DNA of 64,000 nt from Dactylonectria macrodidyma (GCA_020744425.1 JAGMUV010000016.1:930001-994000), one strand, 5' to 3'; positions 45,936 through 57,219 are shown, counted from the stretch's first letter. Translations and numbers: made by a program. The notes: a model not told the origin generated them from the sequence alone.

Positions 45936-45995
<60 letters not shown>
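45936..45995. repeat. homopolymer run of 60 G
   Basis: Sixty consecutive G on the plus strand, inside the Pro-rich start of the LINE ORF1. A run this long is unusual and may mark polymerase slippage or an assembly problem. Confidence 0.99.
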
Positions 45996-46080
45996 CTGTG
46001 AGGGCCGGGCTGTGAGCTGGGCTGAGGGCTGGGTTGAGGGCTGGGTTGAATAGGAAGGTCTAGTGCAGCTTCAAGCACAC

Positions 46081-47080
46081 ATCCTTCACGCTGATTTCGA
46101 TAAAGGCCTCTTCTCCCAAGAGGACAGAGCCTGGCGCGGGCGTTGGAGTACTGACTTCGGGGATCATACCTTCGGAGATGTCATATTCGCTACCTTGAAT
46201 GAGAGCAGCTCTCGCAATCTGAGGGAGGTGCAGAGGGGTTCGAGGCTCCAGATCAATGGGTATGGGGGCGTCTGGCACAGAGGCCATCGCAAGGAAGGTA
46301 GGGTGATCAGGTAGGTGTTAACAGATTAGGTGTGTGGCTGGCCAAATCCTAGTTCTTCACTAGGTTTGGTGCACTCGTCGAAGAGACGACAAACTTCTGT
46401 GGGAAAAGATGGCAGAGCTGACCAGATCCACATTGCTGATGGAACCCTGTCAAATCTCCAAAGGCCAGCCTCCAGACTTCTTGTGACTTGGTGATCGTGC
46501 AATCTGCGGACAGCTCCCAGAGCACGAACAGTATGTCGGACTCAATCGCCGCCTTGGTCTCTCCTGTCTCGTCCTCAGCCATTTCAAGCCCGGTTTGCCG
46601 TCAGTCTTCCGTAGGCCAGTTCAACTCTGTCAAACAGGCTCTTTATCATGTACACCATGGTGGCACGGCAGATGGGCGATCGAGGAAGGGAGGAGAGAAG
46701 AGAAGGTCGAAGACCAGCAGACAGGGGCGACTGGATGGATGGTAAATCCGGCCCCGTGTTGTCGGAACACGCGTTTGGCCCAGTAAGCGAGCGAGTCGAA
46801 TCGTAGATCGCGCTCCAGCCCTCGTTACGCCTTCAACCCCATTAGCCCAGTCCCCCACGGGACAAGCTTCAAGGTGCGCGGGAATCTGCCATCGTGCGAG
46901 TTGTCGGTTGCATACGCGCCACGTTCCACCCGTACGAGCAGCTATTCTCCTGGTGTGTAGACTTGCACAGCGCACGACTCAGCCCGCAATTACCGAATGA
47001 TGGGGCAGATTGTTGTTGTGAATCCCGATTTGTCGTTTTCCGTATGGGGGATTCTCTGTATCTCCATGTATCCCTCGCAT
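46081..47080. other. unclear region with two short minus frames
   Basis: Minus frames 46582-46349 (MAEDETGETKAAIESDILFV) and 46287-46060 (MASVPDAPIPIDLEPRTPLH) have plausible composition and could be exons of one small gene. No domain or convincing splice pair supports this. Confidence 0.25.
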
Positions 47081-47084
47081 TTCT

Positions 47085-47430
47085 TTCCTTTTTTTTATTT
47101 TTTGTGTGTGTGTGTGTGTGTATGTGTGTGTGGGAGTTGGTATTGGTGTTGGTGGTTTGGTGTTTCCGTTGCTTTTCTTTCTTTCATCCTCTTCATTTTC
47201 TTCCCTGGTTACTTTACCCTTCTCCTTTAATTTCCCTTTTTTTTTTGTCTTTTTTTATCCTCTTCTCTTTTTTTGTCTTTTTTTTTTCTTGTCCCTTCTT
47301 CTTGTCCCTTTTTCATATCTTTTTTCCCGTCTTTTGTCTTTTTTTTTTGTCCTTTTTCTTTATCCTTTCTCTTGTCCTTTTGTCCTCGTTTTTTTTTTTC
47401 ATTTTTTTTTTTCATCAGAAATTTTGCCTT
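47085..47430. repeat. pyrimidine-rich low-complexity tract
   Basis: About 350 bp of T/C with long T runs, plus a short (TG)n at 47103-47132. It generates long but meaningless hydrophobic frames on the plus strand and Lys-rich ones on the minus strand. Confidence 0.95.
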
Positions 47431-47609
47431 CACTCATCATCCCTCTCTTGTCGCCCTATTCCTCCTTCCTTCGTCCCTGTGGGTGCCTTGAATAATCAAG
47501 CTTCAAGCACGCATCACCCGGCGTCATCTATTTCCTCGCCATCCACAAACAAGCCGCCACTCAAGTCTCCCATCCTCGTCCCCTATCACCCCCCCCACAA
47601 CAGCTGTAA

Positions 47610-47912
47610 GAGTGTGCGCCAACATAAAGCTGTTGGCATACAGCGCCCAGCACCATGGAGCATACGGATGGGCGCTGTCAGGCATGGGGTACACGTCGTC
47701 AAACCCATCCGAGACAGAAACAGCTTGCGCATTTTCACAGTCCCGATTGGACGCGGCGATAGGCGTACACATCGTCAACCCCGCTCGAGACAGAAGCAGC
47801 TTTGCGCATCTTCACAGTCCCGATTAGGGCATCACCGCCGACTAGCCGCCATATCCGTATGCTTCATGGTGCTGGGCGCTGTTGCCAACAGCTGTATGTT
47901 GCCGCGACACTC
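47610..47912. repeat. foldback repeat with internal tandem duplication
   Basis: The left arm 47623-47668 (AGCTGTTGGCA ... CAGCGCCCAGCACCATG ... AGCATACGGAT) is repeated inverted at about 47852-47897 with few differences. Between the arms lie two direct copies of a unit of about 76 bp (about 47684-47759 and 47760-47835), sharing GAGACAGAAGCAGCTT-like and TTCACAGTCCCGATT text. Confidence 0.8.
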
Positions 47913-48021
47913 CGATCCGCCTCTTGTTGGAAGGCAGCACGAACTTTTGTCCAGTAGACGTGCAGTCCCTTCTTCCCCGATACCCGAGATCCCATCTCGG
48001 TCAGCGACTGATAGTCGCTGA

Positions 48022-48720
48022 AAAGATGGACTGAGCAGCCCGCCTGCCTACTCTGTCATCTTCGCTCTCGAGGGCCCTGTGAGTCTCTTCGACTAGGGGC
48101 CTCAGCCTGAGTGAATCTGTTCGTTGTTCCCCGTATTGCCACATCCTTAGCTAGTAAGCATGCCGAGATTGAGACGGGTGCATTCTGTAGAGAGTGCTAT
48201 AGAGCCCGGCATTGAACTCATCTTCCTAAAGACAGACGATTGTGCAGCACCTACGTTACTCAAGCAGATGGGGAGACGATATGTCGACTGGAAGACAACA
48301 TGCCGACTGTACAAGTTCGGGTCATGCTATGTTGCGTTGCAACTCGATCACTGAAGTTTCCTCCGCAGCGACTGACGTACTGTTAGCATAATCAGGACAA
48401 CTGGGCCTTGTAGACAACGTACCCTGTTTCATGTGCACCGACCGGCTTTCCGGGGACGGTTGAGCAGGTGAGCTGCAGGATGACGGGAGAAGAATGATGT
48501 CGCGCTCCTGTCAATGCCACCACATTTGTCTCGTCATATGTTCTGCGGGGACCTGTCTTCTCAAGCCTCTGTGTTAGTACACTGAAACTCGCGTGGGTGT
48601 GTACATACCTCGCTCAGGTGTCTTCAGATGTCTCGTCATGACCACTTCTGTGTATAAGCGGCCGAAGATAAGGAACAGGGTTACCGAAAAAGAGTACTTG
48701 GGGGCGTCAGTGGAGTGAAA
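48022..48720. other. no gene recognised
   Basis: Short frames only (for example 48160-48354), without domains. Confidence 0.4.
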
Positions 48721-48739
48721 GCCGACAGTGAGGATGGGT

Positions 48740-48855
48740 TTGGAGGGGGGTAGGAAAGTGAGGGAAGGGAGTGAAGGGAGGGAAGGGGGGGAAGGGAGGG
48801 AAGGGGGGGAAGGGAGGGAAGGGAGGGAAGGGAGGGAAGGGAGGGAAGTGAAGAA
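48740..48855. repeat. GGGA/GGAA minisatellite
   Basis: Tandem GGGAGGGAA-like units in a purine-only strand. Confidence 0.95.
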
Positions 48856-49339
48856 GGGAGGGAGCAGAGAGAGGGCAAAAGAGTAAGAGGCGAACGTCTC
48901 CAGGCTCAAAAGAAAGAAAAAGAAAGCAGTACTGTACCAACAAGACAGCCGGATCAGATCCAATGAAGTGAGTGTGCGATCAAAGTCGCATCTTCAATCA
49001 GCAAGGTGATGTGTGTGTGAATGTGTCTGCCAGAACTTGATGCAGCTCAAGGAGGCGAGCTTCTTCGCTCTTTATACCCGTGAGCATAGTCGGTCGAACA
49101 TGTCGCAGCCACATACGTAAGGCCTACAGCAGACGAACGAACTAGGTGGAACGCGACCTTCTTGGTTCTTGGGATATGGTCGGGCTACCTTCCCAAAACT
49201 TGCTTCGTTCTCGCGTGAGACGAGAAAGACAAAGTTCGGATCCGGGCGACGTCTGATACTTTGCAGTACCGTGGTGTACAATGACGCACAACGTACGCGA
49301 GTTCAGTGTCGGTGCCTGGCTACCTGCAGTCTGTCCATT

Positions 49340-49480
49340 GTACCTTGTAGCGTCTTGTGTTGTCTTGTAGTGTCTTGTAGCGTCTTGTCGTGTCTCCGTG
49401 TGTCTTCGAGTGTCTTCGAGTGTCTCCGTGTCGTATCTTCAAATGTCTGAAAAGGTCTTGTCGCGTCTCGTAATGTCTTG
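49340..49480. repeat. tandem repeat of about 10 bp (TGTCTTGTAG-like)
   Basis: Repeated TGTCTTGTAG / CGTCTTGTCG / TGTCTCCGTG / TGTCTTCGAG units, degenerate, about a dozen copies. Confidence 0.85.
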
Positions 49481-50698
49481 CAGGGCCCCGCACACCTTCA
49501 TCGTCCGATGTTTCTGCACATGTTCTTCGTCGTTGGGCGTGTGTATGAACGGAGTGCGATTACCCACGTTGTCTGCCCACACCCGCTTCGAACTTTGTCT
49601 CTCAGCATCCGTAGTTGCCCCATGCTCCGTGGAGCAGTCTCTCCCCCGTCCATCCTTTCCAGTCATCTCACTCCGGTTGACCTCTACTCGACCCCCTTCC
49701 ATTGGCCCTCGCCATCGGCCGTCGCCATCTCGCTCTTTTCCTCTTTCCTAGCTTCCTTTTTGTGCTAGACCATTGTATGTACTAGGCGTTAACTATCGTA
49801 GAGTAAGAAAAAAGGAAAGAAGAAAAAAAAGAATTCGCTGCGTCACTGTTGACTCCGTCACCGTCTGCTTCGTTATCCCTTGCTCTAGTCTTCCAGCCGT
49901 GACTTTGGCTCCTCGCCCACGCGCTTGCTTGTCAACCCTCTCTGTCATCTCCATCTCGTCCGGCTTCTGGCAGGAGAGTCTCAGCACTAACATCACTTCA
50001 CACACCCCACCTCTCTTCCTTCCAGTCCGGGGTTTCGTTCTTTTGCTCTCTCCCCTTGTTCTTCTTGGTTTATCCTGAACGATCCTACTGCGAAATGCCC
50101 CTCAGTGTCTCCTACCCCTCCACAATGTCTGGCGCTGTTGAACTTTCCGCATCTTAGCCCGAGCTAGTCTGTGCGTTGCGTAGATGGCAGAGCACTTTTG
50201 CCCTCATGTTGTCGACCCCACGACAGTGAACTCTATCAGGTTCATGCGGTGGGCCCGGACGTGTATCAGCGTGCTTTTGTTGCTCGAGTGTCATGGCGAA
50301 CATTTCTTGTCTTGTGTCCGCAAGTTTTCGACAAGGTGGGGAATGACGGACGATGGACAATGAACACACGTCAAACGACACACATACATAGGCCGCAAGG
50401 GTATCAAACGTTATTCCGCCGGTATTGCATGCGCCATGCATTAGTTGCCAGCATCTAAGCTGAATTAAGAAGGGTGCAGATACTTGAAAACACTAGGAGG
50501 CAGTCATAGTAAATGATGTGCGAATACCGCCGGATCCCAATCCACTTCGTGACCGTTGAGTCATACGGACTAACCTAAGTCTGCAGCCGATTGGGCAAAG
50601 GTCTTGGAGGTACCCATCAGCCTCTGCATGCAGGAGGATACATGCGTGGCTTTTAGGCGAATAAGATAGCGAGGATTTGGTGTGAGCGGACAAGTGGG
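49481..50698. other. repeat-derived intergenic DNA
   Basis: No gene. The segment at about 49930-49972 (GCTTGTCAACCCTCTCTGTC and following) is nearly identical to 57633-57675, and 50330-50385 shares text with about 58096-58140. It therefore appears to be built from dispersed modules. Confidence 0.5.
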
Positions 50699-50703
50699 GC
50701 GAT

Positions 50704-50877
50704 TGTCACGAGCTTTTGTCGTGTGTGGCACCTGATTGGGTGTGTGTATGTTCTTGATTGTGTCAAGTCCCCGCTCTGAGTCCCTGTACACCCTTTATGC
50801 TAAAATAGCTAGAAGGATATTGCTATAGCAGGCACACGCCATATACACGCCCTGCTACCCAAATACACATCGTGACA
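50704..50877 (-). repeat. 3' LTR of copia element
   Basis: Identical to 55918-56091. On the minus strand it is preceded by the purine tract AAGGGGGTG (50878-50886), the expected plus-strand primer site. Confidence 0.95.
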
Positions 50878-50912
50878 CACCCCCTTAGCCGAGGCCATTT
50901 CCAAGGACTTGG

Positions 50913-53900
50913 CTACCCTATAAGTTGTCTTTTGGGTCTCTGCCCTCCTTGATATCCGAGTCTTGCCTCCTTATCAGGGCTATTGCCTTCCTTCTGGCTG
51001 CGTGTTTTCGCAATCTGGTCCTTCATAGCTTCCATTCGCTGTTCCAGGGCAATCTGGTGTGAAATGTCCTCCATTTGAAGCATCTTAATGAATGTTGCAT
51101 GCCGTTGCTTGGGCAGGGCCTTTGTCATCCCGTCTGCAATCATCTTCGATGTTGGGACCCAGCCGAACTCGACTCTCTTCTCCCTGTATTCTTGTCGTAA
51201 CCAGTGTCGATGAATATCCACATGCCGAAGCTTCGTAGTCAACTTGGCTGATTCCTCAGTCATGAGCCTGATTGTCTGGGCATTATCGCATTCAATATGC
51301 AATGGTCCGTCAATCTGAACTTCCAGCTCCTTAAGAATCCTGCTTGCAAAGATAGCTTCCTTAGCTGTCTGAGACAAAGCGAGCAATTCAGCTTCAGTGC
51401 TTGACGTAGTAACCGTAGACTGTTTTGTTGCTTTCCAGGCAATTGGTCCTCCAAACAGCATCATCACATAGCCTTGCGAGCTCTTCCTGTCTATTGTATT
51501 GTCTGCATAGGAAGCATCGCTTGCACATAGGAAGCTCTTGAGGAATCTTGTTCCTCCCAGCCTGATTCCCAGTGAACGTGTTCCATATAAATACTGCAAG
51601 ACTCGGTCTGCGGCCTTGTGGTGTGTGTGGTCTGGATTCTGATTGAACCTAGCTAGCCTTGCGGCTGCGAATGCAACATCGGGTCGTGTTGAGATTGATG
51701 CGAACAATATCGATCCGACTTTCTTCAAATATTTCTCGATCGAACGCCAGTCGGCTTGGCAGGTTGCGGGTAACAATTCTTCCTCTGCCATCGGAGTCTC
51801 GGGAACCTTGGTCTCTAGATCGATATCATACTGGTAAGCAATCTTATCGATATATGCATCTTGAGTCAGCCAGATAGATCGCTTAGCTCTGTTTCGTATG
51901 ATGTGAATTCCAAGAAACCACTTCGGTTCTCCCAGCACGGTCATGTTATAGATCTGCTGTAGGCCTTCCATAGCCTTCTTTGCCCTGTCTGCCTTCTCCT
52001 TCTGGTATGCCCAGATAAGATCGTCAACAAAGAAGAAGACAATCACTCCATCTTTAAGCATTACACAGGGTTCGTCAGGAACAGTCCTGAAGCTAAGGTC
52101 TCGGAGGGTTCGTGTCAGGTCTTGTTGCCATAAGAACGGAGACCTCCGTAGTCCGTAGAGCGCCTTCTGGAGCTTTAGAACTCTGCCGTACTTTTGGAAT
52201 CCCGGTGGCATTCTCATGAATACCAGCTCATCTAGCTCGCAGTGTACGAAAGCATTTACAGCATCCATCTGCACGAGCTCCAGATCGTATTCTGCCGCAA
52301 TTGCCATAAGCGCCCTGAAAGACATGCTTGCAAGCGTTGTTGCTCGAGTCGGCAGATCTCCCCTAGCCTGTTGATTGCCGCAGACAACAAGACGGGCTTT
52401 GCACTTAACCAGGTATCCATGCTTGTCTGTTTTGTAGGTAAATACCCACATACAGCTTAGCACCTGTTGTCCTTTTGCCTGACGCCATGGCACTTCCACG
52501 AACGACTTCATCTGTTGGTGCGATGCCATATGTTCTTCTTGTGCTTTGCGGAACTGTTCTTTAAACGGGTGGCTGTCGAGATCCCTGAGAGTCTTCGGCT
52601 CCTCTGGTAAGTTTCGCTTATGTATCTTCTCCGGCTTGAACTTCATTCCAGCGACGAAACTCCCATGATAAGCTGTCTCGATTGGAACTGGGACAAAGTC
52701 TTCCAAGCAGCTTTCCACGACTGCAATTAGCGGGATATCTGCTTTCACCCCCTCAGCTCCAGCGACTGGTAAGAAGACTGAAAGCGCTGCATCTTGCTCT
52801 TAGTCTGGTTCAGTTGGTGGAGGTGTACATAATGCTTCCTCCAAAGCTCTTGCTAGTTCGTAGTCTTCTTTGTCCGCTTGGTCGTCCTGATATTCTTCTG
52901 GATCATTTTCTGGATCATTTTCTGGATCATTTTCTGGAACCATTTCTTCCCCGTCGTCACCCTGGTCTTCTTCATGGTTGCCAGATTCAAAGACTGGCTC
53001 GTCTTCTTCAAGTACAGCTTGGTTGTTCAGCTGGCTTGGCGGAATAGCGACCTTCTCGACCAGGTCATCAACGCTATCAATGAGTTCCTTTTCCGTACAT
53101 TTGCCGTCAAAGAATGTGTCTTCGTCAAAGATAACGTCTCGAGTTGATATGACTTTTCCTTTGTGCGGGACCCAAACGCGAAAGATGTTTGTCGAGTCAT
53201 AGCCAACAAGATAGCCGATGTGCGCTCTTGGGTCAAGCTTGCGGAGCTTCTTTCGTTTGAGTTGCGCTCGTGAAGTCATGGCGTAGGCCCTGCAGCCATA
53301 TGCCTTCAAGTGCGATAGGTATGGCTGTCTTGAGTAGAACAACTCATAAGGGGTCTTCCACTCATTCGACTCTCGCGGTGTTCTGTTCTTCAGGTACACG
53401 GCTGCGCTGATTATTTCTCTCCAAAGACCATGCGGTATGTTGGCTGTGATTCTCATCACTCGGCTCCTCTCAATTACCGCACCCCCTGAGCGCTCAGCTC
53501 CTCCGTTCTGAGCTTGCGTATTTGGCGCTGATGGTTTCCTAATGATGCCTCTCCACATCATCCAGTATTTAAACTTCTTAGTGAAGAGCTCATTGTCTGA
53601 GCGAACCACTTTAACCAGATAGCCATAGTGGATCTTCATCCAGTGATAGAAGTGTCTCACTATCTTGCCGCTCTCTCGTCTGTCATACGTCTTAGTATAA
53701 TACGGAAAGACCATACCAGACCAGGCGTCTGTAATAAACATGGCTCGAATAAAGCCCTTCGCATCTTCATCGATGTCGGTCCAGTCAATCCAAATTTCGT
53801 AACATGGCTTGTCTTTTTCTCGGTCTGGTGGCCGTCGAGATATCTGCCGATGTATCTTCCCTTGGCTGCAGCCTGGACACTGCGTTGTCTTTGGTCCGCG

Positions 53901-54533
53901 GAGTCGTATCCCTAGGGAATTCTTTCCCAAGTGATGCAATACTAACGGACTTGGATGTCCCATTCGAAGATGCCATAAGGATCCAATCGCTACTGCTGGT
54001 GCTCTTAGATTTCGCGATGTTCTTCGCCTGTATTGCGTGCTAAAGATAGCATCCTCAACGTCGCGCGAAATCTCTCGATACTGCAGTACGAATTGATTAT
54101 GCATTTGATGGACGATGCATATGGTTGAGCCGTCCCTTCGGATTAGGAGGTTGTTGATAGTGTCCCAGAAGATGCCGTTTTCTCGAAGCAATTGAAAGGA
54201 TACTAGGTTCGTGCTGAAATCGGTACAATAGGTTGCGTTCCGTAGGCGCAAAATTCCAACTTTCCCTTCTGGAAGTGTGACCTCTAGGTCAACTCTTCCA
54301 AAACCTAGGATTGGAACTTCTGATGCTCCTGCAATAACTGCCTCTACGTCTGCTGCCTTACGGAAGGTCTTAAACCTAGTCAGATCGTTAAAAATATGCA
54401 ACGTTGTGCCAGAATCCAAGATTGTTAATAAACGTAGCGGATATACAGTAGTTGCTGAGGTAAAGGCTGATCGTAGGTGCGCTGTGTTCGCCGCTCCTAT
54501 GATCTTCACTCTGGCCTTTCTCTCCTGTAATTG
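50913..54533 (-). pseudogene. copia pol: protease, integrase, RT, RNase H (one internal TAA)
   Basis: In frame with gag beyond its TGA. The protease motif LDSGTTLHI is followed by the pre-integrase zinc finger (LRMGHPSP ... CPGCSQGK). The integrase has D in WIDWTDID, D in VRSDNE and E in NGGAERSG. After an acidic linker (repeated ENDPENDPE) a TAA at 52800-52802 interrupts; the frame stays open on both sides. RT carries QMDAVNAFV and the catalytic VFFFVDDLI. RNase H carries CASDASYAD, SSTEAELLAL and IECDNAQ. The TAA can arise from CAA by one transition. With identical LTRs, the stop is either a very new lesion or this copy was moved by proteins from another. Confidence 0.88.
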
Positions 54534-54536
54534 TCA
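54528..54536 (-). promoter_or_regulatory. candidate stop-codon readthrough site between gag and pol
   Basis: Reads TGA-CAA-TTA. CAA-TTA after a stop fits the CAR-YYA context known to promote readthrough. No in-frame ATG-led start is needed for pol, and gag and pol share one frame, so readthrough is the simplest expression route. Confidence 0.6.
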
Positions 54537-55757
54537 GTTCCCTTTCTGTTCTCGTAAAGCATCAACCCTTCTCTGCAGCTCGTGGTCGTCCTCCAGCGCC
54601 TTCTTAGCCCTTCGCATACGACGATTATTGCGAGGCATGCCCTCCGGTCTCTTATCTTCGAACACACACCAGCAGTCAGATAGGTCATGCCCTCTCATAC
54701 CGCAGGCTGGGCACGTAAGTGCTGGCCTCTTACCAGAGCGTCCTCCGGAGCCAGACTTCGTCCTCTTCCCACCCTTTGGCGTGGATGCCTCCTCACTGTG
54801 GTCACTCTCCTCGTTGCCTCCCTCTGTGTGGAACGCCCCGCCCCTCACGGTGTTACCACTCGTGGGCCTCTTGCGGGATGCCCATTCACGCATTGTAGAG
54901 GCAACCTCTTGAGGTGTCCAAACCTTTGAGCCATTGGGAGCAGGTCGCTGTACGGCCGATGCAATCAGGTCAATACCTCCTGGTCTAGATTGGGAATCTG
55001 ATTCTAAGGTTTCACTCCCACTGCTTGTGTGGAGTCGTCGCTGCTCAGCCGCTTCTGCTTGGGCAGTCTGGTGGGCGAGCGCATCTTGGAGGCGTCTTCT
55101 CTGAAGAACTGCTTCGGCATCTAGAATCTTGGCCCCCTCCGTGAAAGCTGTTGCATAGCTTTGATGGATTGGTTCAATTAGGTCAGCGAACTCTCGAAGC
55201 CATTGACCGGTCTCGGTCTCTGCTAGGTGATACTTCTTTGCCTTAATCATCATCGATTCCCACGACTCAAGCCATTGTGGGAAGGCTTTCTGATTCTTAA
55301 AGCCTTTCATCACGGCAATATATTCGTCTTTCACCTTAGCCATCATAAAGCCTTCTGATGGAGCAGCAGAGCTCTTGAGCAGCTGCATCCACTCTCGCAG
55401 TGTGTCTTTTCTGTCGAGCGGTTGCCTGTACTTAGTCGAAACTGTCTCCAGGATAGTATCGTATACCGTATTAATCTCTGTCTCCTGCTTTCCGAAGTCC
55501 CGCTTCCTGACTTCCCATTGCCTAAACACAGCATCATACGCTCGCTGCTGCGACGGTGATAGCTGGGTGTAGTCTGTGGCAGTAGTGTTAAAGTCGCTAT
55601 ACTGAGGCTCTCTTGGTTCTTGCAAGAGTTCCCCAATAGGGTGATCAGGGTGCATGTAGGACCATATCTTCCTTGGAGTCTTGGCTGACATGGACTGAAT
55701 CCACGCATCCCATTTTTCCTTCCCAGTCAAGATCACTCTCTGGTCTTTTGACGTCAT
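54534..55757 (-). CDS. copia gag with CCHC zinc knuckle
   Basis: 407 residues, ATG at 55757. The helical UBN2/Gag-like region (residues about 20-220: DYTQLSPSQQRAYDAVFRQW, KGFKNQKAFPQWLESWESMM) builds the capsid. The CCHC knuckle CPACGMRGHDLSDC (residues 349-362) lies in a basic tail that would bind RNA. The stop codon is TGA in the context AAC-TGA-CAA-TTA, and the pol frame continues without phase change directly after it. Confidence 0.9.
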   Translation of the reverse strand: MTSKDQRVILTGKEKWDAWIQSMSAKTPRKIWSYMHPDHPIGELLQEPREPQYSDFNTTATDYTQLSPSQQRAYDAVFRQWEVRKRDFGKQETEINTVYDTILETVSTKYRQPLDRKDTLREWMQLLKSSAAPSEGFMMAKVKDEYIAVMKGFKNQKAFPQWLESWESMMIKAKKYHLAETETGQWLREFADLIEPIHQSYATAFTEGAKILDAEAVLQRRRLQDALAHQTAQAEAAEQRRLHTSSGSETLESDSQSRPGGIDLIASAVQRPAPNGSKVWTPQEVASTMREWASRKRPTSGNTVRGGAFHTEGGNEESDHSEEASTPKGGKRTKSGSGGRSGKRPALTCPACGMRGHDLSDCWCVFEDKRPEGMPRNNRRMRRAKKALEDDHELQRRVDALREQKGN

Positions 55758-55904
55758 ATTCGGATCGGCCGGAACGGACGGTATCGATCGATTTTGACCG
55801 CGTCACGACGTATTCTATCTGAACAACGATGGATATCGGCCCTTCGAGGTCTGGCTCGATGCAAATCGTGTTGTTGCTGTCTTTTTTAATGGAATTGTCG
55901 CGAA

Positions 55905-55917
55905 CCGGGCTCATAAC
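55905..55917 (-). promoter_or_regulatory. primer-binding site complementary to initiator tRNA-Met anticodon arm
   Basis: Directly next to the 5' LTR. The plus strand reads CCGGGCTCATAAC, the anticodon arm of eukaryotic initiator tRNA-Met (GGGCUCAUAAC). This matches half-tRNA priming as known for Drosophila copia rather than priming by a tRNA 3' end. Confidence 0.75.
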
Positions 55918-56091
55918 TGTCACGAGCTTTTGTCGTGTGTGGCACCTGATTGGGTGTGTGTATGTTCTTGATTGTGTCAAGTCCCCGCTCTGAGTCCCTG
56001 TACACCCTTTATGCTAAAATAGCTAGAAGGATATTGCTATAGCAGGCACACGCCATATACACGCCCTGCTACCCAAATACACATCGTGACA
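55918..56091 (-). repeat. 5' LTR of copia element
   Basis: Identical to 50704-50877; ends TG...CA with 8-bp inverted termini TGTCACGA/TCGTGACA. Confidence 0.95.
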
Positions 56092-56109
56092 GCGATACCT
56101 CGGCGAAAT

Positions 56110-56573
56110 AACCTTTTGTTGGATTGACCCCTCGTGTGGCGGCATAACCTCTGATACACCGATATCCTAGCCTTAGTCAGATGACTAGAAAAACCCCTCA
56201 GAAGAAAAGAGGGGGCCGGAGGCATCCTAGATCATACACATATTGTTGGATTGACCCCTCGGGTACCGGACTAGGGCCCGGCTAGAAACAACCTCTGATA
56301 CATCAATATCCTGTCTTAGTCATAGGGTGTGAGATTGACCAAGAAACCCCTCATAGGAAAAGAGGGGGCCGGAGGGATCCTAGATCATACACATACACAC
56401 ACATCAATACAATCATCTTTGGTCTCCACAGAAAAACCCCCTTTGAAGGCTCTGATCATCCTAGCCGTATTGGATCCAACACATATCAATACAATCATCT
56501 TTAGTCTCCACAGAAAACCCCCTTTGAAGGCTCTGATCATCCTAGCCGTATTGGATCCATCACCTTTCATACG
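56110..56573. repeat. two pairs of tandem repeats (about 140 bp and about 86 bp)
   Basis: Unit A, twice (about 56116-56250 and 56253-56395): TTGTTGGATTGACCCCTCG, then AACCTCTGATACA, then CCCCTC...GAGGGGGCCGGAGG (a hairpin), then ATCCTAGATCATACACAT. Unit B, twice (about 56403-56488 and 56489-56573): ATCAATACAATCATCTTT, then TCTCCACAGAAAA, then TTGAAGGCTCTGATCATCCT. Confidence 0.9.
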
Positions 56574-57219
56574 AACATACATACCCATATACCCACACCC
56601 ACACACACATACCCAGACACATGCAGCCCCGTCCATGACGGTCTTCCCGCTTTACGTTTGTATGGACACACATGATAGTAGCTCAGCCAAGGCACTGGTC
56701 TTGCTGGTTTGCGCCCCTGAGCGGTGCGTGTTCTTGGTGAAAGCTCTGCGCTAGGAAGACATGAGGTGTCGAGATGGTACATACTGATCGCTAGTTTGCA
56801 TACATATGGAACTCAGATTAAGTTATCGTTTGCTGTGGACTTTTTTCAGACCCAGTTCGGTGGACAATAGAGTGTTGAAATGAGCATGTTGTATTGATTG
56901 AAGAAGAAGAAAAGCGAGTCTCATAACTGTAAGCACTGCAACAACACCGAAAAGAAACAGCGCCGGTATGACAAAATGTCCCGGGATGTCCAGCGTTGGT
57001 TGTGCGGGGGTAACCGGCCTGCGACCGTTGAGCGGACGTTGAAGGAGATGCAGGATGTGATGGGACAAATCTTGAGGAGGAAAGAAGACCACGATGACGG
57101 GCTCAAGTCGCTGGGATAGTGTGAGTAATGTCCGCATCGCGTTGTAAGTCAAACTGACGATGCACCGGGACGAAAACAAGGTCAGCACCTGCCAGCTAGC
57201 ATCGGGCGTCGTGCCTTTG

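Larger units (their letters stand above)
42480..46080 (-). mobile_element. degenerate Tad-type LINE, internally deleted
   Basis: Reading leftward: ORF1 (gag-like), an endonuclease-RT ORF2 in several frames, and 3' sequence ending near 42480 against the GH18 remnant. The 5' limit near 46080 and the exact 3' end are approximate; no poly-A tail or target duplication was found. Confidence 0.75.
50704..56091 (-). mobile_element. young Ty1/copia LTR retrotransposon, 5,388 bp
   Basis: Two 174-bp LTRs (50704-50877 and 55918-56091) with no difference that I can see, beginning TGTCACGA and ending TCGTGACA. The 5-bp target duplication GCGAT lies at 50699-50703 and 56092-56096. Gene order gag-protease-integrase-RT-RNase H places it in Ty1/copia. 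Identical LTRs mean a very recent insertion. Confidence 0.96.

Noticed and set aside
46894..48021. 375-codon plus-strand frame
   Set aside because: Most of it is translation of a T/C-rich tract; the remainder covers the foldback repeat. No protein features.
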